NCBI RefSeq assembly: GCF_020089865.1
Contig: NZ_JAIRBM010000026.1
Location: 1 to 62,222, forward strand
From: Microvirga puerhi
GTDB taxonomy: Bacteria; Pseudomonadota; Alphaproteobacteria; Rhizobiales; Beijerinckiaceae
Length of the DNA: 62,222 nucleotides
Reading direction: 5' to 3'
Positions 33,646 through 43,387 of this stretch are shown one piece after another; within the stretch, counting starts at the first letter, position 1; each line of letters opens with the position of its first letter. The notes below the pieces were generated by a model. That model ran no database searches. It was not told where the DNA came from and worked only from the letters and a program-made list of their open reading frames with translations. A program made the position numbers and the translations under genes.

Positions 33646-34611
33646 ATGGAGGCGCAATATCTTCGCGAAGATGCGAGTCGCATTGCGACCGCGGCCGATC
33701 GTCAGGCAACGACCCGTCATGAATGCGGTTCCGCCCTGCGCTATCAGCTCGCGTCCTACAGCTTTCTTCTTCCCTGGCTCATCGGCTTTTTCGCGCTGAC
33801 ACTCGGACCGGCGCTGAGCTCGCTTTATTTATCCTTCACCGACTACGATCTCGTGGACACGCCGTACTGGATCGGCATCGGGAATTATGCGCGCATCGCG
33901 AGTGATGATCCGCGCTTCCTGAAGGCGATGCAAGTCACCTTCACCTTCGTGGTTCTCTCGGTGCCGTTGAAGCTCACTTTCGCTCTCGCCATCGCCATTA
34001 CCCTCAACAAGGGACTGCGTGGCCTCACATTCTTTCGAGCTGTTTTCTATTTGCCTTCCCTGATCGGCGCGAGCGTTGCCATCGCGGTTCTCTGGCGCCA
34101 GATCTTTGCTGGCGACGGGTTGCTCAACAAGCTGCTTGCGAGCGTTTTCGGATATGAGGGGCCGAGCTGGATCTCGACGCCCGGAACGGCTCTTTATACA
34201 ATCGTCCTACTGGCAGTCTGGCAGTTCGGTTCCCCGATGATCATCTTTCTCGCGGGCTTGCGCCAGATTCCTCAGGATATGTACGAGGCGGCAAGCATCG
34301 ACGGAGCAGGCGCGCGACGTCAATTCCTCAAGATCACGCTGCCGCTTCTTACGCCTGTCATTTTCTTCAACGCCGTGATCCAGACAATCGACGCCTTCAA
34401 GGCGTTCACATCGGCCTTCGTCATCAGCAACGGAAGCGGAGGGCCGATCGATAGCACGCTGTTTTACACGCTCTATCTCTACCAGGAAGCCTTTGTGAAC
34501 TTCCGCATCGGCTATGCGTCGGCGCTGGCCTGGGTGCTTGTGGTCATCATCTGTATCTTCACTGCGCTGTCCTTCCTGTCGGCGCGCTTCTGGGTGCACT
34601 ACGATGACTGA
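33646..34611 (+). CDS. Sugar ABC transporter permease, MalF/UgpA-like
   Basis: 321 residues, six predicted helices after a polar N-terminal tail. The first helix is YSFLLPWLIGFFALTLGPAL. The binding-protein-dependent permease signature with the ATPase-contact loop is LRQIPQDMYEAASIDGAGARRQFLKITLPLLTP (EAA motif E-A-A-x-x-x-G at about residues 220-226). GGAGG precedes the ATG. First gene of the divergent operon; its stop overlaps the next permease start. Carbohydrate uptake-1 type. Confidence 0.93.
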   Translation: MEAQYLREDASRIATAADRQATTRHECGSALRYQLASYSFLLPWLIGFFALTLGPALSSLYLSFTDYDLVDTPYWIGIGNYARIASDDPRFLKAMQVTFTFVVLSVPLKLTFALAIAITLNKGLRGLTFFRAVFYLPSLIGASVAIAVLWRQIFAGDGLLNKLLASVFGYEGPSWISTPGTALYTIVLLAVWQFGSPMIIFLAGLRQIPQDMYEAASIDGAGARRQFLKITLPLLTPVIFFNAVIQTIDAFKAFTSAFVISNGSGGPIDSTLFYTLYLYQEAFVNFRIGYASALAWVLVVIICIFTALSFLSARFWVHYDD

Positions 34612-35473
34612 CGGGTCCGTAACGCCATCGATCTCGGGGATGCGTTCTCACGCAACGCGCGCGGTCCTCTATGCAGGCCTGATCGCAGTCAGTTTCGCGA
34701 TGCTTTATCCGCTGTTGTGGATGGTTTCGAGTTCATTCAAACCCGACAACGAGATCTTTTCTTCTTGGTCATTGATCCCGAAAGCCTTCAGCCTCGATGC
34801 TTACAGCAGAGGCTGGAACGGGCTGAGCGTCAGCTTTGGCCGCTTCTTCCTCAATTCCCTTCTGATATCTTTGCTTTCGGTTGTCGGAAATCTCGCTTCG
34901 TGCTCGCTGGCCGCCTACGCCTTCACGCGCCTGCGCTTCTTCGGGCGAAACTTTTGGTTCGCCCTCATGCTCGGCACTTTGATGATGCCCCAGCATGCCG
35001 TTCTGATCCCGCAATATGTACTGTTTCTCAATCTCGGATGGGTGAACACGATCTTGCCCCTGGTCGTTCCGAAGTTTCTCGCCATGGATGCATTCTTCAT
35101 CTTTCTCATGGTGCAGTTCTTTCGCGGCATTCCGCGCGAGCTTGACGAGGCGGCGACTATGGATGGCTGCGGTCCGTGGCGGATCTATTTCAAGATCATC
35201 CTGCCGTTATCGATGCCTGTCCTCGCGACGGCGGCGATCTTCTCTTTCATATGGACCTGGGACGATTTCTTCGCTCCGCTGATCTACCTGAACGATGCCC
35301 ACAGCTACACGGTGCAGCTTGGACTGCGCACCTTCGTAGACTCGAGCGGCCAATCCGATTGGAGCGGGCTCTTCGCCATGTCGACGCTGGTCGTGCTGCC
35401 GGTCTTCGTCCTCTTCCTTTTCTTCCAACGCCTTCTCATCGAAGGTATTGCGACCACTGGTATGAAGCGTTGA
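34604..35473 (+). CDS. Sugar ABC transporter permease, MalG/UgpE-like
   Basis: 289 residues from ATG 34604, overlapping the upstream permease gene by eight bases. Six helices. Early motif YPLLWMVSSSFKPDNEIFSS is typical of MalG-type subunits, and the EAA loop is IPRELDEAATMDGCGPWRIY followed by FKIILPLSMPVLATAAIF. Pairs with the upstream permease to form the membrane channel of the uronate-oligosaccharide importer. A longer open frame upstream overlaps the first permease and is not the real start. Confidence 0.93.
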   Translation: MTDGSVTPSISGMRSHATRAVLYAGLIAVSFAMLYPLLWMVSSSFKPDNEIFSSWSLIPKAFSLDAYSRGWNGLSVSFGRFFLNSLLISLLSVVGNLASCSLAAYAFTRLRFFGRNFWFALMLGTLMMPQHAVLIPQYVLFLNLGWVNTILPLVVPKFLAMDAFFIFLMVQFFRGIPRELDEAATMDGCGPWRIYFKIILPLSMPVLATAAIFSFIWTWDDFFAPLIYLNDAHSYTVQLGLRTFVDSSGQSDWSGLFAMSTLVVLPVFVLFLFFQRLLIEGIATTGMKR

Positions 35474-35515
35474 GGTCCGATCCATTCCACCTGCCGAGTG
35501 CTCCAGAGAAGACCG

Positions 35516-36610
35516 ATGACCAGTCTCGTTCTCGATAAGATCGTCAAACGCTTCGGGTCGATAGAAGCCATTCACGACGTTGACCTCGACATCAGAAGCG
35601 GCGAGTTCGTTGTCTTTGTCGGGCCGTCAGGCTGCGGAAAGTCGACGCTTCTGCGAATGATCGCCGGGCTGGAGTCGATCTCGGAAGGTCGGTTGACCAT
35701 CGGAGGTCAGCTTATGAACGGACGTGCGGCTGCCGATCGCGGCATCGCCATGGTGTTTCAGTCCTATGCGCTCTATCCGCATATGAGCGTTTACAAGAAC
35801 ATGGCGTTCGGTCTCGAGACCATCAGGATGCCTAAAGCCGAGATCGAAGTCCGGGTGCGCAAGGCCGCCGCGATTCTGCGGCTTACGGAGTTGCTCGATC
35901 GTAGGCCGAGAGAGCTCTCTGGCGGCCAGCGTCAGCGCGTCGCCATCGGCCGGGCGATTGTGCGCGAACCGAGAATTTTCTTGTTCGATGAGCCGCTCTC
36001 CAATCTCGATGCGGAACTGCGTGTTCAGACACGGGTCGAAATCGCCAAGTTGCACGCCGATCTCGGCGCCACGATGATCTATGTCACGCACGACCAGGTC
36101 GAGGCCATGACTCTCGCCGACCGGATCGTCGTTCTACGTGCCGGCCGTGTCGAGCAATTCGGCCGGCCGCTCGACATCTATAACAAGCCAGCCAACCGGT
36201 TCGTTGCGGGCTTCATCGGCTCGCCGAAAATGAACTTTCTCGATGTGAAATCGCTTGGAACACGCCCGAATGGCGTCGCAGTCGATTTGGCCGGCCAAGA
36301 GCTTGTGACGCACGTGGCGGCCGACAAGGTCGTGCCGATCACCGTCAATGCACCTCTTACTCTGGGGGTGCGGCCCGAGCACATCGTCATCGGTTCCGGC
36401 GACGGATTGCAGCTGGGTCAGGTCCGCGCCGAGCATGTGGAACATCTCGGCAGCCAGACCCTCATCTACGGCAAGCTGACCGATGGTCAGAATATGACCA
36501 TCGTTTGCGACGGACAGAAGCGCACGCATGTCGGCGACGCCGTGGAGGCGAGTGTCGCTCCGTCGCTTTGTCATCTGTTCGATACGGACGGGAGAACGCT
36601 CACACTCTGA
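35516..36610 (+). CDS. Sugar ABC transporter ATPase, UgpC/MsmK-like
   Basis: 364 residues from ATG 35516. Walker A GPSGCGKST (about residues 36-44), Q-loop MVFQSYALYPHMSVYKNMAF, signature LSGGQRQRVAIGRAI, Walker B IFLFDEPLSNLDAELR, and H-loop YVTHDQVEAMTLADRIVVL. The C-terminal 125 residues are the regulatory TOBE domain (FIGSPKMNFLDVK... LGVRPEHIVIG). Energises the importer. Such ATPases can serve several sugar importers. 42 bp after the second permease. Confidence 0.94.
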   Translation: MTSLVLDKIVKRFGSIEAIHDVDLDIRSGEFVVFVGPSGCGKSTLLRMIAGLESISEGRLTIGGQLMNGRAAADRGIAMVFQSYALYPHMSVYKNMAFGLETIRMPKAEIEVRVRKAAAILRLTELLDRRPRELSGGQRQRVAIGRAIVREPRIFLFDEPLSNLDAELRVQTRVEIAKLHADLGATMIYVTHDQVEAMTLADRIVVLRAGRVEQFGRPLDIYNKPANRFVAGFIGSPKMNFLDVKSLGTRPNGVAVDLAGQELVTHVAADKVVPITVNAPLTLGVRPEHIVIGSGDGLQLGQVRAEHVEHLGSQTLIYGKLTDGQNMTIVCDGQKRTHVGDAVEASVAPSLCHLFDTDGRTLTL

Positions 36611-36656
36611 GCCTGCCCTTTCATGAAACGCCGCTGACAAAAAACGGGAGGAAACC

Positions 36657-37943
36657 ATGATCAGCAGACGTCACTTGATACAACAAGCCATGGCACTCGG
36701 CGCCGGTGCCTTGGCCTCGCAGATTCCCTTCATGTCGGCCAAAGCTGCTGACGCAGCCTTGCGTCTATATTGGTGGGGCTCTCCGGATCGCTCGAAGCGC
36801 ACCCTGGATGTCGCCAAGCTCTTCGAGCAATCGCATCCCGGCGTCACGGCCACGGGCGAGGCTGTAGGCGGCGACTATTGGACAAAGCTCGCAACCATGC
36901 TTGTCGGCCGCAACCTGCCTGATATTATCCAGTTCGAGCCGACGACGTTGCCGGACTACTACCGTCGTGGCGCCATGCTGCCACTCGACAGCTACCTTGG
37001 AAGCACGATCAAGACCGAAAGGTTTGGCCCCGGCGTTCTCGATCTGGCGCGTGTCGACGGCAAGGTCGCCGGCATCGCGCTCGGCATCAATTCATTCTCA
37101 GTCATATACGACACAGAGGCCTTTTCGAAAGCGGGGCTCACGCCTCCATCCGCAAAGACCACATGGAAGGAATTCGCCGACTTGTCGGTGGAGCTGACAA
37201 AGGCGATGGGCAAGGAACGCGTCTGGGCTTCGCCGAATGCCTCGCGCTACAATTCCGTCTTCGATGTCTGGCTGCATCAGCGCGGCAAGGGCCTGTATAC
37301 GGAAGACGGACAGCTGGGTTTCAACGTCGACGATGCCAAGGAGTGGTATGATTATTGGGAGACGTTGCGACAGCGCGGCGGCTGCGTGGCTCCGGACGTC
37401 CAGTCGCTCGACCAGAGTCAAATCGACACGAACCCTCTGGCACGCGGCAACAGTGCCATGTCCTTCGCGTATTCGAACCAGCTCATCGGTTATCAATCGG
37501 TACTCAAGCAGAAACTCGGGATCACAAATTACCCGGTCACAAAGACTGATGGACCCTCCGGACTCTATTATCGACCTGCGCTGATCTGGTCCATCGGCAA
37601 GACCAGCAAAAGTCCCGACGCTGCCGCGGCCTTCATCGATTTTTTCGTGAACGATCCGGAAGCCGGTAAGGTCCTCAGCGTCGAGCGTGGTGTTCCTGTG
37701 AATCTCGACATTCGCGGGGTGGTCGGGGCGCTCGTCGACGAAGTTCCCCGTATGACGATCGACTACGTCAATGCGATTGCCAACCGTGTCGGGCCCTATC
37801 CGCCACCGGCGCCGAAGGGCGCCACGGAATTCGACCAGATGGTGATGCGCCCAGTCGCCGATCAACTGTCCTTCGGACAGATCTCCGTTACACAAGCGGC
37901 CGAGCGCCTTATCTCGGAAGGCAAGCGCGTCATTCGCTCCTGA
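36657..37943 (+). CDS. Sugar ABC transporter substrate-binding protein, probable Tat export
   Basis: 428 residues, family-1 extracellular solute-binding protein. The N-terminus ISRRHLIQQAMALGAGALAS has a twin-Arg followed by a hydrophobic segment and a likely cleavage after AKA, suggesting Tat export. Mature landmarks: LRLYWWGSPDRSKRTLDVAK, FEQSHPGVTATGEAVGGDYW, NLPDIIQFEPTTLPDYYRRG. Trp/Tyr/Arg-rich segments suit binding of an acidic oligosaccharide. AAACGGGAGGAAACC precedes the start. It follows the ATPase gene in the operon. Confidence 0.92.
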   Translation: MISRRHLIQQAMALGAGALASQIPFMSAKAADAALRLYWWGSPDRSKRTLDVAKLFEQSHPGVTATGEAVGGDYWTKLATMLVGRNLPDIIQFEPTTLPDYYRRGAMLPLDSYLGSTIKTERFGPGVLDLARVDGKVAGIALGINSFSVIYDTEAFSKAGLTPPSAKTTWKEFADLSVELTKAMGKERVWASPNASRYNSVFDVWLHQRGKGLYTEDGQLGFNVDDAKEWYDYWETLRQRGGCVAPDVQSLDQSQIDTNPLARGNSAMSFAYSNQLIGYQSVLKQKLGITNYPVTKTDGPSGLYYRPALIWSIGKTSKSPDAAAAFIDFFVNDPEAGKVLSVERGVPVNLDIRGVVGALVDEVPRMTIDYVNAIANRVGPYPPPAPKGATEFDQMVMRPVADQLSFGQISVTQAAERLISEGKRVIRS

Positions 37944-38017
37944 AACCCGATATCCGGCGCGGCATTCGTGCCGTGCCGCCCTCCCGCCGCCGCGTTCGCA
38001 CGGCGAAGGATTGCGCA

Positions 38018-39880
38018 ATGCCCGTCTTTACGCCGCCTGCCGACCTCTTCAATCCTCTTGCGGACAATCCCTGCCGGACCAGAGAGGATGTCGAGAGAGC
38101 CTTGCAGGCACTCGTTCGTCCTCTCGAAGCCTTTCGCTCTCCTGGCGGGGCGCGTGTTCGCCTCGATGCGGCCGCCGCCCATTTCGATCTGGCGGCGGCG
38201 GATTTCGAAGGCTTCGCTCGTCCGCTCTGGGGGCTTGCTCCCGCAGCGGCGGGTGGCGCGACATGGATTGACTGGGAGCCGGTCGCGCGCGGTCTTGCCG
38301 CGGGTACGGACCCCGAGCATCCGGAATACTGGGGCGCGGTTGGAGACAGGGATCAGCGCCTCGTCGAGCTCGCCGCCATCGGGCTGACTCTCCGGCTTGC
38401 CGGCGAACATGTCTGGGAGCCGCTTTCCGATCGGCAGAAGCGCAACGTGGCCGATTATCTTCTGGCGGCGCGCCTGAAGGAATATGCCGATAACAATTGG
38501 AAGTTCTTCCGGTTGATGGTCGATATGGGCCTGAAAGCCGTCGGCGTTTCGTTTGATCCAGAGCCGTCAGATCGTTTCCGAGGGGAGATAGATGCCCTCT
38601 ATCTCGGTGACGGCTGGTATCGCGATGGCTCGCCGCGACACGTTGATCACTACATTCCCTTCGCGTTTCATTTCTATGGCCTGATCCTCGCGACGCTTGA
38701 CGACGATGCTCGCAACGAGCGCTTTCGCGAGCGTGCGAAAGCCTTTTCAGCCGATATATCCCGCTGGTATGCGGATGACGGAGCGGCTCTCGTTTTCGGG
38801 CGCTCGATGACCTACCGGTTTGCGACGGCCGGTATTTGGGGCGCGATGGCTTTCGCAAGCGAGGAGGCGCTGCCCTGGGGTGTCATCAAGGGGTACTATC
38901 TGCGCCAGCTGCGCTGGTGGACGCGCCAGCCCATCGCGCATCGTGACGGCGTTCTATCCGTCGGCTACACCTATCCGAATCTTCTCATGTCCGAGAGTTA
39001 TAATTCGGCGAGCTCTCCCTATTGGGCGCTCAAGGCCTTTCTGCCTCTCGCGCTGCCGGCGGACCATCCGTTCTGGAGTGCCGAGGAACTTCCGTGTCCG
39101 GCCCGGCCCGCTTCGAGGGCGCTGCGCCATCCTGGTATGGTCGTCTCTAATCCACCGGGCGATTCCATTGCGTTGTCGTCGGGTCAGCAGAACCTGACGA
39201 TGCGCTTCGGCGCGGAAAAATATGCGAAATTCGCCTACTCGGCCCGGTATGGGTTTAGTGTCGAGAGCGATGAACGTCGCTTCTTCGACGCCGTTCTCGA
39301 TGGCGTCATTGGCTTCAGCGATGACGGCAGGCATGGACGGACGCGCGAGGCGAACGAGATCGCGCTCATTGCTCACGAGACGCTTTATGCTCTCTGGCGT
39401 CCGTTCCCCGATGTCGAGGTCGAGAGCTGGGTGTATTGGGCTGAGCCTTTTCATGTTCGTGTGCACCGTGTTCGCACGCCGCGCCCCTTGCACACGATCG
39501 AAGGTGGCTTTGCGGTGGCGCGGCAGGGCGACATCGCGCCGATTGTCGATGAGAGCGCTGGACGAGCTCTTGTCGAGACGAAGGCCGATCTATCGGCCAT
39601 CGTTGACCTGAACTCAACGTTAGGAAGGACTGGACGGGCTCACCGGGCGCCCCCTAACACCAACCTCATCGCGCCGAAGACAATCGTGCCGCAATTGCTG
39701 GGCCAAATACCAGCGGGCGAAAGTCTGCTCGCCTGCGCGGTCACCGCGCAAGGCAATCCGACAGCCTTGCGAGATGCGCTCGGGAGCCTGCCGCCGAGCC
39801 CCGATGTGACAGCGCTCGAGCGCTTGATGGCCGGGAGCGGCGTCCCCGTTACAGCTATGACCGGCGCCGCCGACCGCTGA
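38018..39880 (+). CDS. DUF2264-family protein, probable glycoside hydrolase of the uronate operon
   Basis: 620 residues from ATG 38018 (GAAGGA six bases upstream; the in-frame start at 37973 lacks a site). DUF2264 hallmarks: WGLAPAAAGG, NNWKFFRLMVDMGLKAVG, GDGWYRDGSPRHVDHYIPFA, ESYNSASSPYWALKAFLPLA and FWSAEE. The fold is expected to be an (alpha/alpha)-barrel with a C-terminal beta domain, like heparinase or GH88 relatives. From memory, some DUF2264 proteins are placed in CAZy GH154 with beta-glucuronidase activity; that suits this operon but should be checked. No signal peptide, so it would act on imported oligosaccharide in the cytoplasm, together with GH88. Confidence 0.85.
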   Translation: MPVFTPPADLFNPLADNPCRTREDVERALQALVRPLEAFRSPGGARVRLDAAAAHFDLAAADFEGFARPLWGLAPAAAGGATWIDWEPVARGLAAGTDPEHPEYWGAVGDRDQRLVELAAIGLTLRLAGEHVWEPLSDRQKRNVADYLLAARLKEYADNNWKFFRLMVDMGLKAVGVSFDPEPSDRFRGEIDALYLGDGWYRDGSPRHVDHYIPFAFHFYGLILATLDDDARNERFRERAKAFSADISRWYADDGAALVFGRSMTYRFATAGIWGAMAFASEEALPWGVIKGYYLRQLRWWTRQPIAHRDGVLSVGYTYPNLLMSESYNSASSPYWALKAFLPLALPADHPFWSAEELPCPARPASRALRHPGMVVSNPPGDSIALSSGQQNLTMRFGAEKYAKFAYSARYGFSVESDERRFFDAVLDGVIGFSDDGRHGRTREANEIALIAHETLYALWRPFPDVEVESWVYWAEPFHVRVHRVRTPRPLHTIEGGFAVARQGDIAPIVDESAGRALVETKADLSAIVDLNSTLGRTGRAHRAPPNTNLIAPKTIVPQLLGQIPAGESLLACAVTAQGNPTALRDALGSLPPSPDVTALERLMAGSGVPVTAMTGAADR

Positions 39881-39932
39881 TACGCCGGCGGCAAAAACAC
39901 TTCACTTTTGATACAATCGGAACGGAGCAGCT

Positions 39933-40772
39933 ATGGACGTGCGTCAAGCCATTCATCACGAGCAGGCCGAAACGCTCGATACGGAGGGACTGCGCCGACA
40001 TTTCCTCATCGAGGAAGTGTTCGCGCCTGGGAAGATCCGTGCGACGTACACGCACTACGATCGCTTGGTCATTCTCGGAATCTCTCCGCTCGGCACAGCG
40101 CTGTTCTTCGGGCCTGAACTGGCACAGGTTGCCGGTGTCTCCGATTTCATGGAGCGCCGAGAACTGGCGCTGATCAACATCAGCGCGGGTGCTGCTCGCG
40201 TCTCTGTGGACGGGCAGAGCTTCATCATCGAGAACGAAGAAGCGCTCTATATCGGAAGGGGGGCGGCCGATGTTTCTTTCGCTTCCGTGGATCCCGCTCG
40301 TCCGGCAAAACTGTATGCGGTATCCGCTTCGGCACATACGAGCCACCCCCATCGCAAGGTCATGAAGAAGGAGGCTTCGCCGCAACCGGTTGGCACGGCA
40401 GAGGCTGCCAACAAGCGCATCATAAGCAAGTATATCCATGCTGACCTGCTGCCGACCTGTCAGCTCATGATGGGCCTGACCCGCTTCGAACCCGGCAGTG
40501 TGTGGAACACGATGCCCGCCCATACCCATGATCGCCGCATGGAGGCATATCTCTATTTCGATATGCCCCCAGAGCGTCTCGTCGTTCATTTGATGGGCCG
40601 CCCGTGTGCCACGCGCCATCTGATCGTGCGCAATGAGCAGGCGGTGCTATCGCCGCCTTGGTCGATCCACAGTGGCAGCGGCACCGGTTCTTATGCTTTT
40701 ATCTGGGCCATGGCGGGAGATAATCAGTCCTTCATCGATATGGATTTTGTCCCCATGGAAGCACTGAAGTGA
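39933..40772 (+). CDS. kduI: 5-dehydro-4-deoxy-D-glucuronate isomerase KduI
   Basis: 279 residues, cupin-type isomerase. The zinc site is visible in MPAHTHDRRMEAYLYFDM (His-x-His and Glu) and WSIHSGSGTGSYAFIWAM (His), about residues 197-252. Other family landmarks are RRHFLIEEVFAPGKIRATYT, YDRLVILGISPLG, FMERRELALINI and HLMGRPCATRHLIVRNEQAV. It converts 4-deoxy-5-ketouronate, the GH88 product, to 3-deoxy-hexodiulosonate, which KduD normally reduces to KDG. KduD is not found downstream; the operon ends here and the next 400 bp are IS debris, so kduD may have been lost or lies elsewhere. Confidence 0.93.
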   Translation: MDVRQAIHHEQAETLDTEGLRRHFLIEEVFAPGKIRATYTHYDRLVILGISPLGTALFFGPELAQVAGVSDFMERRELALINISAGAARVSVDGQSFIIENEEALYIGRGAADVSFASVDPARPAKLYAVSASAHTSHPHRKVMKKEASPQPVGTAEAANKRIISKYIHADLLPTCQLMMGLTRFEPGSVWNTMPAHTHDRRMEAYLYFDMPPERLVVHLMGRPCATRHLIVRNEQAVLSPPWSIHSGSGTGSYAFIWAMAGDNQSFIDMDFVPMEALK

Positions 40773-41189
40773 TGCCCGCGAAATCGTAGAGATACGACGA
40801 TTCCGGCCTGTATGGGCGAAGGCATTCGTCAGGCTCCGTCATGGTCCGCAGGCGATCCTGCGGTGGAGCCCCCTCTGTCATTGGCCTGAGAGTTTCGTCG
40901 GGATGCGCAGGGCAGCCGCGACTTTCACCATGGGCGGGAGCAGGCTGCTCCACTTTTCAGAGTGTTGGGCAACGAAGCGGTCCTGGTGCCTGAGGGTTTC
41001 CGGGGCAGTTGCTCCTTCGGCGGCCAGCACGCTGGCTCTCTCCCGCTCATTGCTAAGCTCAATCTAATTCGGTTTGTGGCAGAACTGTGTTCGCCGACGC
41101 GATTCTGGGCTGCACAATGCATTGCTCAAGGGAGACCTGAACTGGTGAGGAATCCAAAGCAGCAGTGAAGCGAACGTCTCAAAATGGCA
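40773..41189. other. Region after kduI, no gene seen
   Basis: About 415 bp without a supportable gene. I looked for a KduD-like SDR start (TGxxxGIG) in all frames and saw none. Short open frames here have neither start signals nor motifs. The next recognisable item is an IS5-type end near 41191-41212. Confidence 0.45.
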
Positions 41190-41856
41190 GATTTTGTTGA
41201 AAAAGTCCCGAGTGGTGTTCGATCCATCTCTTACTTGGGCCAGCCTGCCAGCTCAGGTCCATCATCCAGTCTGTCGATCACGCGAGAAGCGACCTCCACC
41301 GACTTTGGTGCGCAATTGAGAGATGGGCCGCGTTCATCCCTTGACCCTAGGGTTCAGACGAGGCGCTGGGATACTGGCATGCCAAGATGCGCCATGACGT
41401 TGAGGACCTTGCAGCCGACGGCAGCTTCAGCCTTTTGCGTCGGCAGAGTCCGGGCGTGGAGGCGGCGGCCGATCAGGGTCTTGTAGCGCATCATCGCCAC
41501 CTCGCCCAAAGACCGCCGGCCATAGTTGACGGCCTTTTGCCAGCCGCGCCAACCACGCTCCTGGATCAGTTGGAGGTGCCGATTCCGCGGCGTAGGCGCC
41601 GTCTCGGCCGTGTCGCTCGGCACTGCTGTTGAGCGCGGTGGAATGATCACAGCGGCGACAGGATGCCGCTGAGAGATGGTGCGGTACACGGGATCGCCAT
41701 CGTACGCGCCATCCGCCGTGACCGAAGCGATTGGGCCGGGGATCTGATCCAGCAAAGGCCCAACCTGTGAGGCATCGCCGTCTTCCGTGGTCGTCAGCTC
41801 CGAAGCAAGGATTTCACTGGTATCCGGGTCAGCAGCAAGGTGTAACTTGCGCCACG
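41190..41856 (-). pseudogene. IS5-family element, truncated by an IS6 copy
   Basis: An IS5-type terminal sequence (GGGACTTTTTCAACAAAATC read inward) lies at about 41193-41212. The minus-strand frame to about 41856 encodes the C-terminal half of the transposase: RKLHLAADPDTSEILASELT, then SVTADGAYDGDPVYRTISQR (catalytic Asp), ERGWRGWQKAVNYGRRSLGE (with the Y-(2)-R-(3)-E motif) and a closing KVLNVMAHLGMPVSQR. The 5' half was removed at 41857, where the IS6 copy begins. Confidence 0.75.
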
Positions 41857-42679
41857 GGTTGTGTCACAATTTAGAGAGGAGACGCGAAAGGGCCAATCGC
41901 ACGGTGGAGCGTTCAGGCGACAAGCAACTCAAACTGTTCAGCGAGCGACAGTTGACGAGTGCAGGCGTATTTCGCCTGTCCCTTGCGCATCATATAGATC
42001 ATTTCGATGCCGCCCAGCACTGCACGAGCGCTATTCACGGACTTGAACCCCATCATCGGCCGTACTCGCCGCTTGATAGCTCGGCGATCCTGCTCAATTC
42101 GGTTGTTGAGGTTAGGCACTTTGGCGGATGCGAATGGGTTTCAACTCCTGCCCTAACCGATCCTGGAGCCGGTCTGCGGCATCGCAGGACAGGATTGCCT
42201 GCCGGTTGGTCTGACGGCCGTCGATGACAATCCGTTTAGGACGGCCACGCCGCTTCAGCGCCGTGCGCAGGAACTGCTTGGCAGCCCCCAGATTACGCCG
42301 CTCGCTGAACCAGAACTCAACGGTATCGCCAAGGCTGTCGATGGCGCGGTAGAGATACATCCAACGCCCACGGACCTTGATATACGTTTCGTCCATATGC
42401 CACCGGTCGGTGACCGAGCGCTTGCGCCGATTGACCTGCGCCAGCAGGAACGGAGCATAGTGAACGCTCCAGCGATGGATAGTCGTGTGGTCAACGGAGA
42501 TGCCGCGCTCAGTCATCATCTCCTCAAGATCGCGCAAGCTCAGGCTGTACGCGAGATACCATCGGACGCACAGCAGGATCACCGAGCGATCGAAATGGCG
42601 GCCCTTGAACATCATGCACCTCCGCAGCTTGCCGGAGGCATATGCCGAACTGAGTTACCGAAAAGTTTGCAACAGATCC
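41857..42679 (-). mobile_element. IS6-family element, copy 3 (823 bp)
   Basis: Ends GGTTGTGTCACAAT at 41857 and, read inward from 42679, GGATCTGTTGCAAACTTTTC; both diverge from the GGNTCTGTCGCAAA consensus of the other copies. Encloses one minus-strand transposase. Flanking 8-mers (GCGCCACG and TGTTCTCT) do not match. It truncates the IS5 element. Confidence 0.8.
41913..42612 (-). pseudogene. IS6-family transposase, 1-bp insertion
   Basis: From ATG 42612: MFKGRHFDRSVILLCVRWYL, RWHMDETYIKVRGRWMYLYR (first Asp), RIVIDGRQTNRQAILSCDAA (second Asp). Near 42111 the sequence reads CAAAGTGCCTAACCTCAAC where the other copies have CAAAGTGCCTACCTCAAC; the extra A creates a stop and shifts LNNRIEQDRRAIKR (Glu) and the C-terminus into another frame. 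Otherwise complete. Confidence 0.85.
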
Positions 42680-42950
42680 TGTTCTCTCGCTTGAGGACGT
42701 GCCAAGCGTAGTGCGGTGGGCGCAGGCCGGGAATAGCTCCCTCGCAGATAACAAGAAAAGGATTGGGGCGCATGCGCTCCCTCCTGACTGCATACGCCAA
42801 GACGAAGCTAGTCCCGGCTAAGATTTGCAATTTCTAAGGAGAGGCAATCCCAGGAGGTGGTTTGACGCAGCCTTCCAACTCGGGAGGGATGGCAGATCCC
42901 TACCGAGTTGAAGATCGAGCCTGGCGCCGCGTGGTGCCGATGGACAGCAG

Positions 42951-43268
42951 CTATTTCGTCTCAATCACCTTGACGACCTTACGGGTGCCGGGATCGACCA
43001 GGACGGTGCGGTTCTTGATCACCGCCACCCGATACTTCTGGACGCTCGGCACCGTGTGGAGCTCAACAGAAGAGGGCAGTTCCGTGCCGACCGTGACCGA
43101 GGTGACGTCCGGAACATCGGCCGAAGTCATGGGATGTTCGGTGATGTACTTCGTGACGGTGGTCTCTTCCTCGGGGCTGATCGTGATTGTGGTCGACTGG
43201 GCTATGGCCAGAGTGCCGGTGCCAAGCCATGCAATCGCAGCGACGACACCGAATATCATGCGTTTCAT
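42951..43268 (-). CDS. DUF1236 family secreted protein
   Basis: 105 residues from ATG 43268-43266, with AGAGG close upstream; an earlier in-frame Met is unlikely. Signal peptide MKRMIFGVVAAIAWLGTGTL ending A-I-A-Q, then ITISPEEETTVTKYITEHPM and the DUF1236 core VPSVQKYRVAVIKNRTVLVD followed by PGTRKVVKVIE. A small periplasmic protein, abundant in Hyphomicrobiales, function unknown; often encoded near stress and envelope genes. Confidence 0.88.
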   Translation of the reverse strand: MKRMIFGVVAAIAWLGTGTLAIAQSTTITISPEEETTVTKYITEHPMTSADVPDVTSVTVGTELPSSVELHTVPSVQKYRVAVIKNRTVLVDPGTRKVVKVIETK

Positions 43269-43361
43269 GAGGCAGCCTCTTCTATTGGCAAGACTTTCCA
43301 ACAAGTCGGCGGAAAAACGCATCCCTCATTGAGGAGTCCCCGCCACGCGATGAGCACTTAA

Positions 43362-43387
43362 GGAAACCAACGAACAGAAGAAACGTT
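43362..43387 (+). promoter_or_regulatory. Possible EcfG (general stress response) promoter
   Basis: GGAAA, 17 bases, then CGTT fits the alphaproteobacterial EcfG consensus GGAAC-N16/17-CGTT with one mismatch, pointing toward the small membrane protein gene at 43503. Only a motif match; similar matches arise by chance. Confidence 0.3.
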
